10,110 nt of DNA from Thermoplasmata archaeon (lineage in GTDB: Archaea > Thermoplasmatota > Thermoplasmata > UBA184): assembly GCA_030043505.1 (NCBI GenBank), contig JASHXN010000191.1, positions 1-10,110 on the forward strand, written 5' to 3'. Positions 6,864-10,110 of this stretch are shown in pieces. The notes under the pieces are model-generated. The model did not search any database and was not told the origin of the DNA. It worked only from the letters and a program-made list of their open reading frames with translations. Position 1 is the first letter of the stretch; the number at the start of each line of letters is the position of its first letter. The translations under genes were made by a program, and so were the position numbers.

Positions 6864-7220
6864 ATGCAATCCGACGACGCCGAGCTGAGCGAGCTGCGCC
6901 GGCGCAAGATCCAGCAGCTGCAGGAGATGCAGGCGTCCGAGGCGGTCAACGCCCAGGCGTTCGCCGCGCAGGAGTCCGAGATGCGGCGCCGGGACGCCGA
7001 GCGGGCCGAAGTGCTCCGTCGGATCCTCACGCCCGAAGCGCGCGAGCGCTTGGGCCGCATCCGGCTCGCGAAACCGGACGTGGCGGCGGGCGTCGAACAG
7101 CAGCTCATCGCGCTGGCGGCGAGCGGCCGGTTGCCGCGCGCGGTGGACGACGCGACGCTGCGGTCGCTGCTGGAGCGGATCGCCCCCGAACGCCGCGAGA
7201 TCAAGATCACCCGACGCTAG
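6864..7220 (+). CDS. PDCD5-family DNA-binding protein
   Basis: 118 residues of the PDCD5 / archaeal MTH1615-like family, small helical-bundle proteins that bind nucleic acid and are nearly always encoded beside S19e and L39e; their cellular role in archaea is poorly defined. The N-terminal half is a charged helix rich in Glu, Arg and Gln ([13 protein letters not shown], 11-23). The core signature is [19 protein letters not shown] at 54-72, followed by [14 protein letters not shown] (77-90) and a basic tail ending EIKITRR. ATG at 6864 is preceded by AGGAG (6849-6853). The gap from S19e is 29 nt. Confidence 0.92.
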   Translation: MQSDDAELSELRRRKIQQLQEMQASEAVNAQAFAAQESEMRRRDAERAEVLRRILTPEARERLGRIRLAKPDVAAGVEQQLIALAASGRLPRAVDDATLRSLLERIAPERREIKITRR

Positions 7221-7233
7221 GGAGGCAGTGAAG

Positions 7234-7392
7234 ATGGCGAACCGTCGCAAGAGTCACGCGCGCAAGGTCCGACTGTTCCGCGCCGTCAAGGGGAACCGCC
7301 GGGTGCCGGCCTGGGTCATCCAGCGGACGAACCGGGCGGTGACGCGCCACCCGAAGCGGCGCCACTGGAAGCGCGGCCACTTGCACAAGTAG
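7234..7392 (+). CDS. rpl39e: Ribosomal protein L39e
   Basis: A 52-residue, strongly basic protein read directly from the plus strand. L39e lines the peptide exit tunnel of archaeal and eukaryotic large subunits. The family core [16 protein letters not shown] (21-36) and [12 protein letters not shown] (39-50) is present almost without change. ATG at 7234 has GGAGG (7221-7225) eight nt upstream, directly after the PDCD5 stop. Its stop codon overlaps the ribosome binding site of L31e. Confidence 0.96.
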   Translation: MANRRKSHARKVRLFRAVKGNRRVPAWVIQRTNRAVTRHPKRRHWKRGHLHK

Positions 7393-7398
7393 GAGGAG
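7392..7398 (+). promoter_or_regulatory. Ribosome binding site of L31e, overlapping the L39e stop
   Basis: GGAGGAG begins on the last base of the L39e TAG and ends 7 nt before the L31e ATG. The same heptamer at the same spacing precedes aIF6, supporting strong Shine-Dalgarno use inside this operon. Confidence 0.8.
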
Positions 7399-7405
7399 AC
7401 GATCG

Positions 7406-7702
7406 ATGCCCGAGAAACCCGCACCCCGCAAGCGCGAGGAGCTCGAACGCGAGTACGTCATTCCCCTGCGGGCGAGCCGGCACCAGCCGTCCCGCCGCCG
7501 TCGCGCGGGCCACGCGCTCGAGACCGTACGCCGGTTCGTCGTGCGCCACATGCACGGCCAGCCCGAGGACGTCTGGATCGACCCGCGGCTCAACGAGCAC
7601 ATCTGGGAGCGGGGGATCCAGCGGATCCCGTCGCAGGTCCGGGTGAAGGCGATCCGTTTCGAGGACGGCCTGATCGAGGTCGACCTCCTCGACACCGAGT
7701 GA
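7406..7702 (+). CDS. rpl31e: Ribosomal protein L31e
   Basis: 98 residues. L31e sits near the tunnel exit of the archaeal/eukaryotic large subunit, where nascent-chain factors dock. Family features are EREYVIPLRASRHQPSRRRR (14-33), the ALETVRRFVVRHM helix (37-49), VWIDPRLNEHIWERGIQRIP (56-75) and the closing VRVKAIRFEDGLIEVDLL. The N-terminus has about 13 residues (PEKPAPRKREELE) before the first conserved strand, a slight extension. It is 13 nt downstream of L39e and 22 nt upstream of aIF6. Confidence 0.95.
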   Translation: MPEKPAPRKREELEREYVIPLRASRHQPSRRRRAGHALETVRRFVVRHMHGQPEDVWIDPRLNEHIWERGIQRIPSQVRVKAIRFEDGLIEVDLLDTE

Positions 7703-7710
7703 GCCTCCGC

Positions 7711-7717
7711 GGAGGAG
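7711..7717 (+). promoter_or_regulatory. Ribosome binding site deciding the GTG start of aIF6
   Basis: GGAGGAG lies 7 nt before GTG at 7725, the same sequence and spacing as for L31e. No ATG is available nearby, so this site settles the start. Confidence 0.8.
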
Positions 7718-7724
7718 CCGTCGC

Positions 7725-8390
7725 GTGCCGGTCGGGCGCACGCTGGTCGCCGGGAGCCCCTACCTCGGGGTCTTCGTCCGGGCGGACGATCGCTGCGCGC
7801 TCGTTCCGCCGTCGCTGCCGGCGACCGTCGAACGGGAGCTGGCGCGGATCCTCGGCGTGCAGGTCATCCGCACGACCGTCACCGACAGCGAGGTCGTCGG
7901 CGCCCTCGTGGTGACCAACGCGCACGGGGTCGTGGTCAGCGACGGCATCGACGACGCGGAGCGACGCGCGCTCGAGCGCGTCGGACCGGTGACCGTCGTC
8001 CGGCACCGACAGAACGCCGTCGGCAACAACGTGCTGGCGAACGACCAGGGGGCGCTCGTCCATCCGGAGTACTCCGCCGACGCCGTCGACCTGATCGCCT
8101 CCGCGCTCGGCGTCCGAGTAGAACGGGGGACGCTCGCCGGGCTCGCGACGGTCGGCATGGCGGGGGTCGCGACGAACCGCGGCGCCGTGGTCCACCCGAA
8201 GGCGACGGACCGGGAGCTCGCGCAGGCGGAGGGGGTCCTGGGGGTCCCCGTCCACCGCTCCACGGCGAACTTCGGCGTGCCGGTCGTCGGCGCGTGCGTG
8301 ATCGCGAACTCGAAAGGATTCCTGGTCGGGCGCCCGACGACGCCGGTGGAGATCGTCCACCTGCAGGACGGCCTGCGGGTCTTCGACTGA
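7725..8390 (+). CDS. eif6: Translation initiation factor aIF6
   Basis: 221 residues from GTG, matching the roughly 220 of archaeal aIF6. The factor binds the 50S subunit and prevents premature joining with 30S. The protein shows the repeated pentein-fold pattern: SPYLGVFVRADDRCALVPP (11-29), ALVVTNAHGVVV, the strongly conserved NAVGNNVLANDQGALVHPE, a fourth repeat with VATNRGAVVHP and a fifth with ACVIANSKGFLVG. It ends the plus-strand cluster; its stop is 14 nt from the convergent S17e stop, and no poly-T terminator is visible between them. Confidence 0.96.
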   Translation: MPVGRTLVAGSPYLGVFVRADDRCALVPPSLPATVERELARILGVQVIRTTVTDSEVVGALVVTNAHGVVVSDGIDDAERRALERVGPVTVVRHRQNAVGNNVLANDQGALVHPEYSADAVDLIASALGVRVERGTLAGLATVGMAGVATNRGAVVHPKATDRELAQAEGVLGVPVHRSTANFGVPVVGACVIANSKGFLVGRPTTPVEIVHLQDGLRVFD

Positions 8391-8404
8391 ACGAGCCGCG
8401 CCGC

Positions 8405-8629
8405 CTAGGTGCCGCGCTTGCGCTTCATGTAGCGCGTCGCGTAGCCGGCGATGCGGTTGGCGAGCTTCTTGTGCACGACCGTGTACTTCCCGTCGACCGG
8501 GACGCCCAGGTCGGTGAGCTCCAGCACTTTCTGCTTGTTCTGGGCGAAATCTCCGCCGAACGACTCCGGGTGGTTGCGGATCAGCTCGATGGCGACCCGC
8601 TTGATGTACGTCTGGCGGATGTTTCCCAT
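8405..8629 (-). CDS. rps17e: Ribosomal protein S17e
   Basis: 74 residues. S17e is a small-subunit protein shared by archaea and eukaryotes. The start MGNIRQTYIKRVAIELIRNH is classical, followed by FAQNKQKVLELTD (29-41) and KKLANRIAGYATRYMKRK. Between LTD and KKL there is a segment of about 11 residues (LGVPVDGKYTVVH) that is longer than in the compact archaeal forms I recall. The frame is open upstream to 8821, but the family start is at ATG 8629. No clear Shine-Dalgarno precedes it; a weak AT-containing stretch (CTATGAAC, 8661-8654) is at the right distance for a leaderless start. Confidence 0.93.
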   Translation of the reverse strand: MGNIRQTYIKRVAIELIRNHPESFGGDFAQNKQKVLELTDLGVPVDGKYTVVHKKLANRIAGYATRYMKRKRGT

Positions 8630-8690
8630 GCGGGCGCGGGGGACGGCCGACCGTTCATAGCCGTTGTGGTTCTCCGCGGGGGGCGAACGG

Positions 8691-8698
8691 TCTATGGC
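8691..8698 (+). promoter_or_regulatory. Weak candidate promoter of the membrane protein gene
   Basis: TCTATGGC is one of only two AT-containing patches between S17e and the membrane protein. It is about 38-45 nt upstream of the ATG at 8736, leaving room for a short leader with GGGAG. The match to the TATA consensus is poor and the call is mainly positional. Confidence 0.25.
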
Positions 8699-8735
8699 TG
8701 CGCCACCGGTTCGGACAGCGAGGGAGCCCGCCCCG

Positions 8736-9308
8736 ATGGCCGACCTTCGACCGCTGGTGCCCAGGATCCGAGCCTCCCGTCGTCGGCGACTCGCGTACGC
8801 CCTCCCGGCGATCGCGGTCATCGCCGTGGGCTTCGGGTACCTCTACGGGAACTACCCGGGGGCGACGTCGGGCCCGGGCGCGGGGGCACCCTGGTGGATC
8901 CAGCTCGATCCGTGGGTTGGCGGTCTCCTCCTCGGGTGCATCCTCGTCTGGTCGATGCTCCGACCGATCCCCGTAAACCTCTCTTCGGACGAGCGAGGCC
9001 TGCTCGTAGAGTTCGACACCGGCCGGACCCGTCGGCTCGGGTGGAAGAAGGCGGCGGAGTGGTTCCGGCTCGTCGACGTTCGCCCGAGCCCGCCGAGCCT
9101 CGACGTACGCTGGGCGGTGAGCCCGCTCTCGCTCCGGACCCAGCGCCCGGGCCTCTACAGCCTCGCGCTGACCCCGGAGGCGTTCGACTTCGTGCTGGCG
9201 CGGTTGCCCGAGGCCGGCGTCCCGGTGTACCGCACTGAAATCCGGGGACGGAGCCGGTTCGAGTACCCGCCCGGCGCGGTCCTGTATACGGTTTTCCGAG
9301 GAGGCTGA
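8736..9308 (+). CDS. Unrecognised membrane protein with two TM segments
   Basis: 190 residues from ATG 8736, which has GGGAG about 10 nt upstream; an earlier in-frame ATG at 8664 would run through the promoter region of the divergent S17e gene. I do not recognise the family. The N-terminus is basic (RIRASRRRR, 10-18), then a TM helix at about 20-38, a Gly/Pro-rich loop with WW (40-58) and a second TM helix at about 60-76. The remaining 110 residues are soluble with alternating strands (GLLVEFDTGRTRRLGW, 88-103; GLYSLALTPEAFDFVLARL, 139-157), which could be a PH-like membrane-associated domain. By the positive-inside rule both termini should be cytoplasmic. The gene is convergent with the TnpB gene, whose element ends about 20 nt past its stop. 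Confidence 0.75.
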   Translation: MADLRPLVPRIRASRRRRLAYALPAIAVIAVGFGYLYGNYPGATSGPGAGAPWWIQLDPWVGGLLLGCILVWSMLRPIPVNLSSDERGLLVEFDTGRTRRLGWKKAAEWFRLVDVRPSPPSLDVRWAVSPLSLRTQRPGLYSLALTPEAFDFVLARLPEAGVPVYRTEIRGRSRFEYPPGAVLYTVFRGG

Positions 9309-9329
9309 CGGACGAGTGTGACTGAGAAA

Positions 9330-9346
9330 CCCCGCGTTAGGCGGGG
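9330..9346 (-). repeat. Hairpin at the right end of the IS200/IS605-type element
   Basis: On the minus strand CCCCGC, loop CTAAC, GCGGGG forms a 6-bp GC stem followed by TTTCTCAGTCA. The tnpB stop codon TAA lies in the loop. A hairpin followed by TTTCTC directly after tnpB is the usual form of the right end of IS605/IS1341-type elements and of the 3' part of the omega RNA that guides TnpB. The exact element boundary is not determined, but should fall between about 9310 and 9330. Confidence 0.6.
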
Positions 9347-10110
9347 CGTCTCCGTCTCCCTTCTCTCCGCTCCGCCCGTGCCCGCCCGGTCGACCCGGTC
9401 GCGTAGAGGGGCCTCACCACATCCTCGAGAAGGGCGTCGAGGTCCACTCGAAGACCTCCGAGTTCCCGCGTCTCCGCGAGAACGGTTCGCGCGATGTTCG
9501 CCCCGGCATTGATCTGCCGGTCCAGGGTCCAGCCACAACCCCCGCACTCGAACATCGTCCCCACCCTGCTTCGGCGTTGGGCTACCGCGCCACATCTCGG
9601 GCAGGTTCGGCTGGTGTATCGCGGGTTCACGAGGATCACCGGGACCCCCTGCTCCTCCGCCTTGTAGAACAGCTGACGGTGGAGCTCGCGACGGGGCCAC
9701 GAGGAGAGGCGGCGACGGGTTCGCCGCCCCCGCCTTCGAAGCACCGGTAGGTTCTCGAGCCGCTCGAGGGCGAGGGCGGCGTGTTCGCGAGCCGCGATTC
9801 GGACGAGCTGCTTGGAGAGCCGGTGGAGGCGCTGGGTCACGCGGTGGTGCTCGCGTCGACCCTCTCTCTTCCCGAGCCGACGGCCGACCCTTCGATCGTG
9901 CGCCTTCTTGCGCCCGAGCCGACGCCGTCGCTCGAAGTGCCGCTGTTGGACGACCCGGATGTCCGGGAACGGAACGGTGACGGAGGTGGTACCCTGGGCG
10001 TTGACTTGCACTCCGTCGAGCGAGCTCTCGTTGGTGTCGAGGGCGAGCAGGGAGGTCGGCGCGTACGGCTCCGGCACCTCCTTCTCGACGACGATCGACA
10101 CCCGGTCCGG
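9337..10110 (-). CDS. tnpB: TnpB-type RNA-guided nuclease (IS200/IS605 OrfB), N-terminus beyond window
   Basis: About 257 residues are visible; the frame is open through the right edge (PDR precedes the in-frame GTG at 10101), so the N-terminal part is missing from view. Numbered from that GTG, RuvC-I is LLALDTNESSLDG (18-30) with Asp22, RuvC-II is ALALERLENL (109-118) with Glu113, and RuvC-III is DRQINAGANIA with Asp194. A zinc ribbon lies between the last two with Cys167, Cys170, Cys186 and Cys189 (CPRCG and CGGCG). All catalytic positions are present, so the visible half looks active. A basic, helical stretch (55-100) fills the RuvC insert, and the tail after RuvC-III is unusually long (about 60 residues, Arg-rich). 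TnpB cuts DNA next to a short motif, guided by an omega RNA from the element's right end. No tnpA is visible. Confidence 0.85.
   Translation of the reverse strand, partial: PDRVSIVVEKEVPEPYAPTSLLALDTNESSLDGVQVNAQGTTSVTVPFPDIRVVQQRHFERRRRLGRKKAHDRRVGRRLGKREGRREHHRVTQRLHRLSKQLVRIAAREHAALALERLENLPVLRRRGRRTRRRLSSWPRRELHRQLFYKAEEQGVPVILVNPRYTSRTCPRCGAVAQRRSRVGTMFECGGCGWTLDRQINAGANIARTVLAETRELGGLRVDLDALLEDVVRPLYATGSTGRARAERREGRRRRPA

Noticed and set aside
9318..9512. Plus-strand 64-codon frame
   Set aside because: Antisense to the tnpB 3' end, overlapping the right-end hairpin, with no family resemblance.
1..10110. tRNA, rRNA or CRISPR array
   Set aside because: I saw no direct-repeat array, no tRNA-like T-loop with acceptor pairing and no rRNA-like stretch; nearly all bases are in protein genes.

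Overview
This is a very GC-rich window (roughly 70% by eye) from an archaeon. The evidence for Archaea is a translation gene cluster with proteins absent from bacteria (S19e, L39e, L31e, aIF6, S17e and a PDCD5-family protein), plus a clear TATA box at 6345-6352 placed for a leaderless mRNA. Strong GGAGG ribosome binding sites precede internal operon genes. The lineage is not fixed by the sequence; a high-GC Thermoplasmatota-type archaeon is a guess.

Left part, 1-6232, minus strand: one tightly packed operon read from right to left. It starts with a MocA/MobA-like nucleotidyltransferase (6232-5618), then an XdhC/CoxI-like chaperone (5618-4773). Three subunits of a xanthine-oxidase-family molybdenum enzyme follow: a [2Fe-2S] subunit (4795-4322), a molybdenum catalytic subunit (4325-1983) and a FAD subunit (1978-1001). 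The FAD subunit carries the four-cysteine insertion that distinguishes 4-hydroxybenzoyl-CoA reductase (HcrB) from ordinary xanthine dehydrogenase or CO dehydrogenase. The natural reading is an archaeal HcrABC-type enzyme encoded with its own cofactor maturation factors. After it come a small ParB/SerK-like protein (995-594) and a GNAT acetyltransferase that runs off the left edge.

Middle, 6233-6378: a short divergent intergenic region with promoters on both strands and an 18-bp perfect palindrome.

Right-centre, 6379-8390, plus strand: the translation cluster S19e, PDCD5-like, L39e, L31e, aIF6, with short gaps and strong ribosome binding sites. S17e lies convergent on the minus strand (8629-8405), so the cluster ends at aIF6 instead of continuing into L18a/LX and prefoldin as in many archaea.

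Right end: a divergent unrecognised two-TM membrane protein (8736-9308), then, convergent to it, the C-terminal part of an IS200/IS605-type TnpB nuclease (10110-9337, open at the window edge). Its RuvC residues look intact, and a hairpin at its right end has the tnpB stop codon in the loop.
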